From Comamonadaceae bacterium (GTDB lineage Bacteria > Pseudomonadota > Gammaproteobacteria > Burkholderiales > Burkholderiaceae_C), in the NCBI GenBank assembly GCA_027488985.1, contig JAIYAR010000016.1, forward strand, positions 1-64,000: a stretch of DNA of 64,000 nucleotides, read 5' to 3'. Within the stretch, counting starts at the first letter, position 1; the number at the start of each line of letters is the position of its first letter. Below, piece after piece: positions 24,523 through 33,659 of this stretch. The notes under the pieces are model-generated. The model was not told the origin of the DNA. It did not search any database and saw only the letters and a list, made by a program, of their open reading frames with translations. Made by a program: the position numbers and the translations under genes.

Positions 24523-26172
24523 TCACGCACTTGTAAATTGAGTGTTCTCCCCGTCCGGCGCTTTTGACGGATTCATACCAATAGACTCTGAGTTGTTAAA
24601 CGCTGCATTTGCATTTGATGCAGGCGCGGAACCAGACCGGGCAGACATGTCCGGGTCTTTAACCGACTTCGCTAAATCCAACGCTCTTTGAGCAACTTTG
24701 ATTGCGTCGTCTACCGCATTACGCGTCAGATTTAACAAGTCGGAATTGACTTGTATGCTCTTGTCGGTTTTCGAAGCGATGTCCTCCAATGCTGCTGCAA
24801 TGCCCCTGCTAGAGTTTGCAGTTTCAAGAGAATTCCTTTCCACGGAAGTCATAACAGCGAGAGTCTCTTGGCGAGACGTCTCGAATTGAGCATCGTGCCG
24901 ACGAGCTGCAGTATTTGTCGCATCTGCTTGCTTCTCCATCAGATCAGCAAGCGCGAGTATCCGATCCCCTACTTCTGCCTGTAAATCTCCCGTCTGCGCG
25001 GATAGCTGTGCTACAACACCTGTGAGATCACTGTTGCTATTGATCTTTTCGACCGAGGCTCTAAGTGATGCACCTAGGTCTTCTAAGCGCATTGTCAATT
25101 CCGCAAGAACAGAACTTTGGATCTCGGAGTTTCGAAGTACAGAGGCTTGTTGCTCAGTGAGTGCCAGGACAGTTCCCATCGCATCTTGTGCTTTTCTGGT
25201 CTTTGTATGAAACGCTTTCAGCGTCTCAGAGATAGATACAGAAGACTCGACAACTTGCTCTGAAACACCACGCACGCTGCCAGCCAGCTCAAGAGCTTCG
25301 CTCTTCAAGCTATTGAGTGGAAGTTGCATCTGCTCAACAAAATAATCATCCGGAAATGTGGTGCTCTCCAGGCGAGCTGTGACTGAGTTTGTGAACTGAT
25401 TAATCTGAGTTTCTATAGATCGCAAATGACCTTGCATACCCCCGGAATAAGTCGTCACAGCCTCGGCAAGATTTGCAGTAGCACGTTTCACCTCAAGCAA
25501 CATTTCCTCGGAGGCATTTTGGTTGTTTTGAGCAACTTGCTTGTAGAACTGATCGAGACTTTCCGCGAAGTTGCGCCCCAATGCCTCCACCTGCAATTGC
25601 ACTCCGGCAACAGAGGCTTTCGATGCATCAATCACGTCATGCTGAAACATCTGAAGATTCTTCACCGTGTCCTGCATTTGCAATGTGAAAGCTCGAGTGG
25701 ACTCAAGAAGAGATGCTTCAACATCTTTGATCGCATCTGCTGAATCTTTGCGGAAGCTCACGAGATAGACACGAACAATCATTCCCAAGACCGTGCTGAC
25801 CATCGCAGTTCCGAAGCGCATGGCAATTTCGTACATGCCTCGACCGGGCGAAAGTTTGGGTACATCGATCAAACACATGATGATGGACACGATGGTGAAG
25901 ATAAATCCGATGTAATAACAGCTATCGGCAAACTTATCTTCCGATACATCACTCTCACGTTTGTAGTAACCGACATACATGTACAAAACCATGACTGCCA
26001 TGGGTGCGGCCATACCAAGCCAAAGTGGGTCACCCACTAAGTAGCCAGTAACTGCAAAGCCAATCTTTAGCGCCACAGCCAACGCAAATAGCCGTTGGAC
26101 ACGGATCGTGGGTAATGCTTGCAACACGGTAAATATCCTGAATGTGAATTGCGAGGGAGCAGGAGAAAACAA
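24523..26172 (-). CDS. MotA/ZorA-like membrane channel subunit with long coiled-coil tail
   Basis: A 549-residue protein with four predicted membrane helices (about 25-46, 48-68, 82-103, 112-138). The last, EIAMRFGTAMVSTVLGMIV, resembles the A-x-x-T-T-x-x-G-L-x-x-A helix of MotA, TolQ, ExbB and ZorA. After it comes a coiled-coil tail of about 360 residues, rich in Ala, Gln, Glu, Ser and Thr, looking like the tails of ZorA or of chemoreceptors, then a short disordered end. ZorA subunits of Zorya anti-phage systems combine exactly this membrane part and a long cytoplasmic tail. It starts nine bases after the vWA-like gene and is followed by the MotB-like gene. Assignment as a motor or channel subunit is by topology and motif resemblance. 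Confidence 0.7.
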   Translation of the reverse strand: MFSPAPSQFTFRIFTVLQALPTIRVQRLFALAVALKIGFAVTGYLVGDPLWLGMAAPMAVMVLYMYVGYYKRESDVSEDKFADSCYYIGFIFTIVSIIMCLIDVPKLSPGRGMYEIAMRFGTAMVSTVLGMIVRVYLVSFRKDSADAIKDVEASLLESTRAFTLQMQDTVKNLQMFQHDVIDASKASVAGVQLQVEALGRNFAESLDQFYKQVAQNNQNASEEMLLEVKRATANLAEAVTTYSGGMQGHLRSIETQINQFTNSVTARLESTTFPDDYFVEQMQLPLNSLKSEALELAGSVRGVSEQVVESSVSISETLKAFHTKTRKAQDAMGTVLALTEQQASVLRNSEIQSSVLAELTMRLEDLGASLRASVEKINSNSDLTGVVAQLSAQTGDLQAEVGDRILALADLMEKQADATNTAARRHDAQFETSRQETLAVMTSVERNSLETANSSRGIAAALEDIASKTDKSIQVNSDLLNLTRNAVDDAIKVAQRALDLAKSVKDPDMSARSGSAPASNANAAFNNSESIGMNPSKAPDGENTQFTSA

Positions 26173-26181
26173 CGTCTGTCG

Positions 26182-26991
26182 TTATCCCTTAATTGGTTCG
26201 TAGGCGACTACGCTTCCACCACTTTGTTTGATGTACTGACGCCAGAAATTAAGCAGGCCCTCCCCTTGCACCGCGGGAGTGTTCAGCAGCATTCGTATTT
26301 CGACTTTTGCTCCCTTCAAATCGGCCAAAGTCTTCTGCCCATATGGAGTGCCTGCAAAAGTTGCATACGTGGGAACACCTTTGTACATGTTCAACTGTGG
26401 ACTGTTTTGAACCATGTCAGAAATGATGATCAAACGATGCTCTCCAGCAACTGCACGCTTATTGAATCCGGTAATGCCTACGAGCTGTACCATTTCCAAA
26501 ATAGGGGAAGCTTTCCCAGGTTTGTCTGTCAATAGCTGGTCTGACAGGTCAACCATAGGACGGAGATACTTCGAATCAAATGCTTTTTTCACCATTACTG
26601 GATTGCCGTTGAGCTGACTTACATCACTCCCATCGCCTGGATTGCACAGCTCCAAGAGTGGCTCAGAAGTCGCCTTGAAGTCGTCAGCAAGCGCGTACAC
26701 CGACAACAGATGATGTTTGGGCACCAATGTTGTAACAATATCTCGATAGAGAACTTCGAAGTCCTTGCGTTGCGTGAAGCCCATCGGATCAGACTTGTCC
26801 ACAAGCACTATCACGTGGCCCAAAGGGCCAGATGCTGGGCAAAGCGTCAGCCGATCTGCAGGCTTTTCGCGAAAGACGACGCTATAGATCCCTGCGACTA
26901 TGGCACCAATGATGAGCAACGAACCGAACGCGATACCGATGATCGTTCCGGCCGAGGGTCCTTTTTTTGATTGGCGTATGCGGTAGTTCAT
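26182..26991 (-). CDS. Membrane-anchored vWA-like protein
   Basis: A 269-residue protein with one membrane helix (about 16-40) after a basic N-terminus, so the bulk is probably periplasmic. The following domain looks like a von Willebrand A fold: HVIVLVDKSD (D65-K-S67-D68) stands where the metal-binding DxSxS is expected, the last Ser being replaced, and LIIISDM (D192) matches the later metal-site Asp. Two Cys (51 and 116) could form a disulfide. It sits between the four-TM protein and the MotA-like gene, nine bases from the latter. A role in sensing or in assembly of the membrane complex is inferred. The family name is unknown to me. Confidence 0.6.
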   Translation of the reverse strand: MNYRIRQSKKGPSAGTIIGIAFGSLLIIGAIVAGIYSVVFREKPADRLTLCPASGPLGHVIVLVDKSDPMGFTQRKDFEVLYRDIVTTLVPKHHLLSVYALADDFKATSEPLLELCNPGDGSDVSQLNGNPVMVKKAFDSKYLRPMVDLSDQLLTDKPGKASPILEMVQLVGITGFNKRAVAGEHRLIIISDMVQNSPQLNMYKGVPTYATFAGTPYGQKTLADLKGAKVEIRMLLNTPAVQGEGLLNFWRQYIKQSGGSVVAYEPIKG

Positions 26992-27031
26992 TGAGTCATT
27001 TCTCAGATTTTCCGGACTCTGTGATCAGATT

Positions 27032-28492
27032 TCAAGAAGCCAGCGCAGTGCCATTGTTCTCTGCTTCGAAATGGCTAGAGAGTGTTCGAAGGGAATTGAA
27101 ATGCGCGGTAAAGCCAGACTGAATATGCGCCCGAATCTGCGGTGCCTTCAATCGAAATTCCATGAGCAATGCTTCTTGTTTAGCCAAACTTTCAAGATCG
27201 GCTGTCGTATCAAAATTGGGTACACGCAGCTCATGGAGCGCAGGTTGAGAGCTGAAGCTATTTGGAGTCGCATGTCCATTTAGTTGCCGCGTCGTCATGT
27301 TCTCGGTCCTGAACTCTGCAAGCAGTGCGCTCAACATAGAGGGGGAGTCTGCAATCATGTTGCTCAAATCGTCCCGGCAACGATCCTTGTCCGAAATCAC
27401 ATTCTTGATGCTCACAATGGCGGTCTCAGAATGTGCAAGCGCAAAGTCGACTTTTTCAAGCTGGGCTGTCTTCAGCTCTTCCAACATATCCTGAAGACTA
27501 TCGAGCCCTCCAGAGTAAGCCTCCTCCGCCTCTAGCAACTTACGATGTTCTTTTCCATATCCGGGGTAGCTGTCATCTAGTTTGTAACCATCAAACACCG
27601 CCACTAACGCGAAACCGACGCTTACCAGGAGCAACACCATGGAGGACACTTCGGTGAGTCGGAACGGAGCGATCAGAAATGCTTCTAATGCTGCTGACTC
27701 AGCATTTTCTAGTCCAAGTACCAGCGCTTCACGGTAATGCGCAACCAAAAGCCCTAGACCGAGAATGAAACACAAAAGCACAACAATGGAGATGACACCT
27801 AAGACCACCTTGACCGGCTTCACATGATGCACATACTTCACGAGAAGGTGACCTGCAGCGAAAGAGACGGCAACGTTGAGCGCAGCAGCAACCAATGCCT
27901 GAACAAAACCCTGCAGCAGTCCGCCTGACAACCCCTGCGCAAAGAACTGTGAGTTGGCTACCGCCTCAACCGCAATAAGGGCAAGCGCAACGACATATCG
28001 CAACGCCTTATGCCACCCTTGTGGATAGTGAGGTAGCTCATGCCGTTGGTTGGCTTCTCGAAAGCGTTCAAAGGCTTCTCTTCGAGAACTGGCTATTGAC
28101 TCCAAGCGTCTGATTTCTGGGGCATTGGCAGAAATACGAACACTGGCAAGTCGCTCAAACTCATTGGCACTATCTTCCCCAGCATGAATAGAAGGACTGA
28201 CATCCAGTCGGGTTAGCTCACCATTGAGTGACTTGAGGCGGAGTTGTCCCCACTCAACGTAGTCTGTGCGAGCCTGCTCTATAGCCAGCAGCGCCTTAGT
28301 TTCCGGGCCGCATAAGTGTGCGTCTGAAGGAAGTGGGATGCCTGCAGCACCAAGTCTGGCGCCTTCTTCACGAAGTTTGAGGTCTTTCTCGATAGAGCGA
28401 ATATCAATGGGATTCGTATGGGGGTCCCACTTACGCTTCAAATGTTTGGGCTTTGGCGACAGCCACTCTAAAAGCTTACGAAAAAGCCCCAT
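27032..28492 (-). CDS. Unknown four-TM protein, first gene of the MotAB-like cassette
   Basis: A 486-residue protein from the preferred ATG at 28492 (MGLFRKLLEWLSPKPKHLK); a GTG at 28537 would add 15 residues. The N-terminal 160 residues are soluble, charged and helical. Four membrane helices follow at about 165-185, 193-217, 227-252 and 279-300. The C-terminal 170 residues are again soluble and helical, with coiled-coil character (LLEAEEAYSGGLDSLQDML). Both ends should lie in the cytoplasm. It is 40 bases upstream of the vWA-like gene. I recognise no family; its place as the first gene suggests a scaffold or sensor for the complex. Confidence 0.55.
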   Translation of the reverse strand: MGLFRKLLEWLSPKPKHLKRKWDPHTNPIDIRSIEKDLKLREEGARLGAAGIPLPSDAHLCGPETKALLAIEQARTDYVEWGQLRLKSLNGELTRLDVSPSIHAGEDSANEFERLASVRISANAPEIRRLESIASSRREAFERFREANQRHELPHYPQGWHKALRYVVALALIAVEAVANSQFFAQGLSGGLLQGFVQALVAAALNVAVSFAAGHLLVKYVHHVKPVKVVLGVISIVVLLCFILGLGLLVAHYREALVLGLENAESAALEAFLIAPFRLTEVSSMVLLLVSVGFALVAVFDGYKLDDSYPGYGKEHRKLLEAEEAYSGGLDSLQDMLEELKTAQLEKVDFALAHSETAIVSIKNVISDKDRCRDDLSNMIADSPSMLSALLAEFRTENMTTRQLNGHATPNSFSSQPALHELRVPNFDTTADLESLAKQEALLMEFRLKAPQIRAHIQSGFTAHFNSLRTLSSHFEAENNGTALAS

Positions 28493-28812
28493 CCCACACC
28501 ACCCTGAAGAAAAGTTGAACAAGCGGTCTTTCGCCACTTATTGCTGATTTTTGCCGGAACACGCGATTGGCCATAAGCCAAATACAAAATCAAAAAAATC
28601 GGTTTTATTCACGTAATGTTAACCTTAAAGAAATACTGATGAAGCCACTTAGTGCGGCATTTTTTGAAGGAACTGGCGGAGGCTGAGCGACACATTGATT
28701 TCGAGGAGCTAAAGCTTTTAAGGTGTCGTAGCTTCAACTTTGTCAGAAGCGGGTCGACTGGGTCCGGTTAGACATGATCCGTTCGAATCATCGACCAGTC
28801 ACAGCCAAGTCA
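28493..28812. other. Intergenic region between helicase and four-TM gene
   Basis: About 320 bases that separate the HelD-like helicase from the membrane cassette, both on the minus strand. The part next to the four-TM gene (28540-28640) is AT-rich and is the likely promoter region of the cassette. No gene or clear terminator is seen. Confidence 0.4.
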
Positions 28813-31563
28813 CTAGTGGCGTAAGCCTCGTGTGATGTTCCGCGTGAAGTCGCACCTTGGATACTTGGTGCATGCGATGAAGTGTCCGTACTTGCCCTTC
28901 CTCTGTGTGAGGAATCCATCTCGGCATCGAGGACACATCTCACTGGCAACCTGATTGCGAGCTTGGTCTTCGATAGAGATGCCCTGCTCTCTCACGAGCT
29001 CCGCGATGAAAAGAGACTCTTTGCGTTCGATAGTGACCAGCGTGACTGTCTGACGTGCACGCGTGAGCGCCACATAAAACAGCCTCCTCTCCTCCGCGTA
29101 CTGGAAATCATCGCCCGATGGCATGGCAAGTTGCAGCACAGGATCGTCAGCCACCTTGCTGGGGAAACCAAGGGTCTCGGATGTCACTCGGGGAAGAATG
29201 ATGTGATCCGCCTCCAGCCCTTTGGAGGAATGCACAGTTATGAACTCCAAATCAATACGACTGGTATCAACATTGGCGGGAAGGTAGACGCTTTCTTTCT
29301 TGTAACGCCCCAGTACCAAGATCTTGTGCTTCTTACCTTTGGGATCCGTGCTCGCGATTTCCTCTATCCGCTCCGCGATGGCGGATCTGATGCCGTGTTC
29401 ATCAGCAACACGAACAATCTTCACTGGATCCTTGAGAGCTGGTTGTTGAGAGCGAACCACTTTTGCGAGCTGCTTGGGGTTCTTGCGCACAAAGGCGCTA
29501 CTGATGTCGCAAAGAGACTGCGGACAGCGGAAGGTCGTCTCCAGCTTCATGGTCACTGTAGGACCGAAGCGTGTTTCGAAGTTCGTCATGACTGACAGGT
29601 CCGCACCGGCAAACCGGTTAATGCTCTGCCAGTCATCTCCCACCGCAAACAGGTGCTTGTGAGGACCACGAACTAAAGATGCTACGAGGCGCGATCGAGC
29701 TTGGCTGGCATCCTGAAACTCATCGACCATTACCAATTGGTAAGGACTGTCCCATCGCCCCAGCTCCACACAGTCTGCAGCCAGGTTGAGCATGTCTTCA
29801 AAGTCAATGCAGCCTGAGGTCTGAAGGTCGTTTTCCCAAAGGTTTGCGATCGTCTCGTACAGGTCCAGGAACAGCTTGTGTCGGAAGCGGAATACACCGA
29901 CCACTCCGCTGTCCAAACGTTTGCGCAAGTCTTGAATACTCAGACGATTACTTTTGGCATGGGTCAGGAATGAGCGGAAGGTTCGGGCAAGCCGGGGATT
30001 TTCAATCGGTTTGCGCCCTGGCGCGGGACGCTCAGGGTTGGGGTCCAGAACTAGCCCCAACTTTGTGAGTTCTGTTTCTAGATACCGGAAGGCTTGACCA
30101 GACCAAAGGTCCGCCATGGTAGTTTCCAACAAGGTAGTCCCATGTTGGGCGTGGAGCTGCTTCTTCCAAACCATGCCTTCCTTGTAGCCTACGAACTCCG
30201 GCGGAGGCTCACCGTTGTCATCTATGGCCCAATGCTCCAGATAGGCGTTGGCATCTGTAAGGTAGAAGTCCGGGCGGTACTGCCGATGTTGTGCATCGGC
30301 TGTCTCCACCTCATAGGCGGCCTCATAGACATACTTCACCCCGTTGTAGAACAGCCAATTGGCAATCAGCTGTTCACCGCGGCTTTTGACGACTTCATTG
30401 TTGATAGTCCAGAAGCCTTCTTCTTTGGTTTGAGCGTTCCATCCATCTGGAGACTCCATCTCCTTGCCGAACTTGGGAAGGTCTTGGCCCAGCACTATCC
30501 GAAAGAGATCCCACTGGGTTCGGAAGACGATGTCCGCGTCCTTGCGCTCATCAATCAGTTTCAGCAAATGCTCAAGGTCTTGACCACCTTCCAGCCAAGG
30601 CGCTAGTGAGGGCTTCTTACCTGTTGCCTGACCAATGACATCGAGCCCGAAAGCGTGAAACGTTTTTGCAACGACGCGCTCAGCCGGCAGACCCAAGGGC
30701 TGAAGCCTGGCTTTAATACGCTGAGACAGTTCTTTGGCAGCATCGTTGTTGAAGGCCAGTAAGAGCATTTGCTCCGGCAAGAAGTAGCCGTTGTGCAAGG
30801 CATACCCTGCCTTGGCCACCATGGTGGAGGTTTTACCGGAACCTGCGGAAGCCACCAACAACACTCGATTGTCAAAGTTGATGACCGCTTGCACTTGCTC
30901 TTGAGTCAAAGGTGACTTTTCAACCTTCTGGAAGAAGTCAGCTTGTGACTTGAGTTGATGAGCTTGGTGCTGCTGGTTCAAGTGCTTGCCATAGGCGTAC
31001 AGGTCGTCATTCCACAGCTGAATCGCTTCCTGGATGATTGCAGGTTCTTTACGGAGATGCGCAATCACCTCCGGGGTTTCGAGGATGTCTTTGGAGATGC
31101 TTGGCTTGGCATGCAATTGAACTTGCAATACCTCCCTGGTGATCCAGCCACGCATCTTGAGCTGCGTCCTCAATGCCTTGGTGCAAACCGCAGCCCATTC
31201 AAGGACAGGCGCCATACTGCCTCGGAAATCCTTGAGGACAACTGCAATGCGCTCATTGCGCCTTAACTGAGCAATGGCTGCGTTCAATACAAACTGCAGC
31301 CTCTTTACCTCGCCGTTCGAGATACCACCGAGTGACAGGACCTGGCCAGCGGGGTCCGACAGCTCTACGCTTGACCAGAACCAACCGGGCTTGACCCTTA
31401 GGCTCTCCAACGCTCGAATGGAGTCCCGAACTACGGTGCCTGCAACCTTAAGCTCGAACTGTTCGCTGGCGATTCGCAGTCTCCAGTCCGAAGCACCCGT
31501 GAACAACCTGCCCGCTGCTGTGGAGCGCCACTCTTGAACCGGAAAAGCCTTGGCGCTTGTCAC
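28813..31563 (-). CDS. HelD/UvrD-like SF1 helicase with C-terminal zinc finger
   Basis: A 916-residue SF1 DNA helicase of the UvrD/helicase IV type. An N-terminal region of about 200 residues precedes the motor, as in helicase IV. Walker A is ASAGSGKT (about 238-245); LVMVDEFQDASQ is motif II, VGDDWQSINRF motif III, VHSSKGLEADHII motif V, and FYVALTRARQ motif VI. The end carries a topoisomerase-type zinc finger, MCPRCRDGFLTQRKG..FIACTKYPRCDF. The frame extends further upstream, but GTG at 31563 overlaps the stop of the preceding gene by four bases (GTGA), so I place the start there. Versions with this extra zinc finger are frequent in defence islands. It may unwind phage DNA or serve the neighbouring membrane cassette. 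Confidence 0.85.
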   Translation of the reverse strand: MTSAKAFPVQEWRSTAAGRLFTGASDWRLRIASEQFELKVAGTVVRDSIRALESLRVKPGWFWSSVELSDPAGQVLSLGGISNGEVKRLQFVLNAAIAQLRRNERIAVVLKDFRGSMAPVLEWAAVCTKALRTQLKMRGWITREVLQVQLHAKPSISKDILETPEVIAHLRKEPAIIQEAIQLWNDDLYAYGKHLNQQHQAHQLKSQADFFQKVEKSPLTQEQVQAVINFDNRVLLVASAGSGKTSTMVAKAGYALHNGYFLPEQMLLLAFNNDAAKELSQRIKARLQPLGLPAERVVAKTFHAFGLDVIGQATGKKPSLAPWLEGGQDLEHLLKLIDERKDADIVFRTQWDLFRIVLGQDLPKFGKEMESPDGWNAQTKEEGFWTINNEVVKSRGEQLIANWLFYNGVKYVYEAAYEVETADAQHRQYRPDFYLTDANAYLEHWAIDDNGEPPPEFVGYKEGMVWKKQLHAQHGTTLLETTMADLWSGQAFRYLETELTKLGLVLDPNPERPAPGRKPIENPRLARTFRSFLTHAKSNRLSIQDLRKRLDSGVVGVFRFRHKLFLDLYETIANLWENDLQTSGCIDFEDMLNLAADCVELGRWDSPYQLVMVDEFQDASQARSRLVASLVRGPHKHLFAVGDDWQSINRFAGADLSVMTNFETRFGPTVTMKLETTFRCPQSLCDISSAFVRKNPKQLAKVVRSQQPALKDPVKIVRVADEHGIRSAIAERIEEIASTDPKGKKHKILVLGRYKKESVYLPANVDTSRIDLEFITVHSSKGLEADHIILPRVTSETLGFPSKVADDPVLQLAMPSGDDFQYAEERRLFYVALTRARQTVTLVTIERKESLFIAELVREQGISIEDQARNQVASEMCPRCRDGFLTQRKGKYGHFIACTKYPRCDFTRNITRGLRH

Positions 31564-32027
31564 TGGAGGGCGCGAGTGCCTTTGCAGCGGGGATAGCTTG
31601 CACACCCCCAAAACATATTGCCGGCATTGGCGCCGCGCTTGGCACTGCGATGGACCATGGCACCTCCACATTCAGGACAGGCTGTCAAAGGCGTCGATGC
31701 TTTACGAACAGCTGTTGGTATCGTCTGCTGGAAGCTATCTGGCTTGTCTGCACTTCTAGTTAACGTTGAGCGAACCAGAGAGGCGATTGCTGCACCGACA
31801 AACAGAATGGGAACTATGTATTGACCGCCGGTTGCAAGACCTTTCAGAAAAATCTCCGACAAGACATCAGGCATCTTTCCGGGAACGATAGGGGCCGCAG
31901 GCGTCGTTGCGATCTTGTGCAACACAAAGTAGCCACCTGCGGCAATGGCCAGGCTCAGCCACCACGGGATCTTGGCTGTCAGATCAAAAAAAACATCAGC
32001 ACCCGTGGACTTCTTGCGTCGCGCCAT
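31560..32027 (-). CDS. Small membrane protein with topoisomerase-type zinc ribbon
   Basis: A 155-residue protein with two membrane helices (about 22-42, WWLSLAIAAGGYFVL, and 68-90, GGQYIVPILFVGAAIASLV) and a C-terminal zinc ribbon CPECGGAMVHRSAKRG..FWGCASYPRCKGTR, like those at the end of topoisomerase I. Similar proteins are often named restriction-endonuclease-like or topoisomerase DNA-binding zinc finger proteins, but no nuclease domain is present here. AGGGAG lies six bases before the ATG at 32027. Its stop overlaps the helicase start, and both proteins end in the same type of zinc finger, hinting that they bind the same nucleic acid and work together at the membrane. Confidence 0.7.
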   Translation of the reverse strand: MARRKKSTGADVFFDLTAKIPWWLSLAIAAGGYFVLHKIATTPAAPIVPGKMPDVLSEIFLKGLATGGQYIVPILFVGAAIASLVRSTLTRSADKPDSFQQTIPTAVRKASTPLTACPECGGAMVHRSAKRGANAGNMFWGCASYPRCKGTRALQ

Positions 32028-32230
32028 TTTCACTCCCTTGATATTGATTTTGGGGAATCTTAATCAGTTTTTGGGAGCCTATTCAGGTGCTGCAATGCGC
32101 TAATCAGGCAAGGAATCGAGTCCCGGTGCATCGCATCTTTGGTCTTTAGCAGAACGATTGGACGACTTTCCATCTCCGGGTGATTGTCAAATTTACAAGT
32201 TGGAGCTTTGGTTCACAAGTGTCACGGACA

Positions 32231-32974
32231 ATGCTGACCTTTATGTTAGTCAAACACGCTCTAACCTTAGCTACGTTGTGCCTGATCCAAACATCATTTG
32301 CACAACCCTCTACAGATTTTTCAAAGTGTCCCCAGTTCTTTGCGAAATCAAAGCCACCAGTCGTCAAGCCTCAACCGAAATTGCGCGCATTGTGCTTCGA
32401 CGCCTTTGCGATCCTGCATTCAGGCGTGAGCAAGACTCCCGTATATGTCGCGCAAAAACTTGATCGCGAATCAATTGCAGACGCTGATGAAAAACGCTTC
32501 GACAAGTTTTATGAAGAAGGACGTCTGCCCAAAGAGGAAAGAGCCACACTGGAAGATTACAAGCACAGTGGCTGGTCACGTGGACATATGGCACCAGCAG
32601 GAGACATGCCAACTCCCTCGGCAATGGCCCAAAGTTTCTCTTTAGCCAATATGGTCCCACAAGCAATCAAGCACAATGGAGGCGCCTGGGCAAACAGTGT
32701 CGAGAAGGCAACCCGCCATTACGTTGCAAGAGCGCGCGGAAATGTTTACGTGATCACAGGGCCAGTGTTCGAGAGTTTCCAAACGATTGGACCTGGACAA
32801 GTAGCCGTCCCTACCTACCTTTTCAAGCTTGTTTACGACGAAGAGCGAAACATAGCATGGGCCTATTGGCATGCCAATAGCAATGAGACACGCGGCTCCA
32901 AACCTATCAGTTATGCCGAATTGGTGCGTAGAACTGGTGTGGATTTTCTGCCTGGAGCCTTTCCCAGCCGATAG
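32231..32974 (+). CDS. Secreted DNA/RNA non-specific endonuclease (NucA/NUC1 type)
   Basis: A 247-residue beta-beta-alpha-metal nuclease. A signal peptide (MLTFMLVKHALTLATLCLIQTSFA) points to export to the periplasm. The catalytic motif SRGHMAPAGD (R117, G118, H119) matches DRGH of the family with Ser in place of Asp. The metal-binding Asn is in SLANMVPQ (N141), followed by a second Asn in HNGGAW. VYVITGPVF near the C-terminal third is also typical. An alternative start at 32243 would shorten the signal peptide by four residues. It is transcribed divergently from the helicase operon. It may degrade incoming DNA in the periplasm. Confidence 0.85.
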   Translation: MLTFMLVKHALTLATLCLIQTSFAQPSTDFSKCPQFFAKSKPPVVKPQPKLRALCFDAFAILHSGVSKTPVYVAQKLDRESIADADEKRFDKFYEEGRLPKEERATLEDYKHSGWSRGHMAPAGDMPTPSAMAQSFSLANMVPQAIKHNGGAWANSVEKATRHYVARARGNVYVITGPVFESFQTIGPGQVAVPTYLFKLVYDEERNIAWAYWHANSNETRGSKPISYAELVRRTGVDFLPGAFPSR

Positions 32975-33206
32975 CACTCCTCAGGTCATCAAATGCACAT
33001 ATTCACGAAGGACGTTGATGATGCTTCTCAATCAAATTCTCCTCAGCGTTTAACGCCAAAATCCTTTCTCAGCTTCAAAGCTTCTCAGTCCCCTTCGCCA
33101 TGTAACGGTCTCGGAGGCTGACTCATTCGCTGGCCGGATACGGTGTATTCATAATTAGTCCTTGCATTTGTGTCGACTTGTTTTGAATACTGAGAGTGAG
33201 GGGCTC

Positions 33207-33478
33207 ATGGACAAAAAATTGCTCGAACGATTGCTGGGTTGCGAGACTGGCAGGAGCATCAAGAAATTAGAAAGAATGCCGATGCGAGAGGTCGGCTCAC
33301 GCCCGAAGTCAAGTTGGCGCTTGACCAACGCGCAGTAGAGCTAGGACGAGAATTGGTGGCTCAAAAGACAGGGCTTGACCTAACCATCCTATCCCCTGCT
33401 GAAGAAAAGATTGTTTTGGCCGTTAGTCAGTACGTAGCGCTTAAAAAGCTTCAATCAAGCAATGCAACACGCACCTGA
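33207..33478 (+). pseudogene. Small unknown gene, apparently frameshifted near its start
   Basis: ATG 33207 has a good GAGGGG site five bases upstream and encodes MDKKLLERLLG, after which the frame soon becomes nonsense-like and stops near 33336. One frame over, an open stretch from 33239 to 33478 reads LRDWQEHQEIRKNADARGRL and continues for 79 residues with helical, charged character. Joined by a one- or two-base shift around 33238, the two would make one sensible protein of about 90 residues. Either the gene is broken or it starts at TTG 33239 without a ribosome site. Function unknown. Confidence 0.4.
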
Positions 33479-33659
33479 TTTCGGTCCCCAGAGCTCTTAA
33501 CCTAGAGCAGCTACTTCATATTCCAGTATCAAGGCAACATGTAGGGCCCCAAGTCATTGGTAACCGATGGCTAGTACTCATACAGAAGTACAAGGCGTCT
33601 ACACCGGTTTAAGGCTTGACAAGCGCCTTGACAGCTGGGCTGCTAAATCCGAAATTTGC

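Noticed and set aside
23323..26172. Ordinary Zorya type I or II
   Set aside because: No ZorC, ZorD (SNF2-type helicase-nuclease) or ZorE (HNH) gene is adjacent, and the two extra membrane proteins are not part of known Zorya types.
23323..28492. Flagellar stator motAB
   Set aside because: There are no flagellar genes nearby, the MotB-like protein lacks the OmpA domain and the Asp, and the MotA-like protein has a long coiled-coil tail not found in stators.
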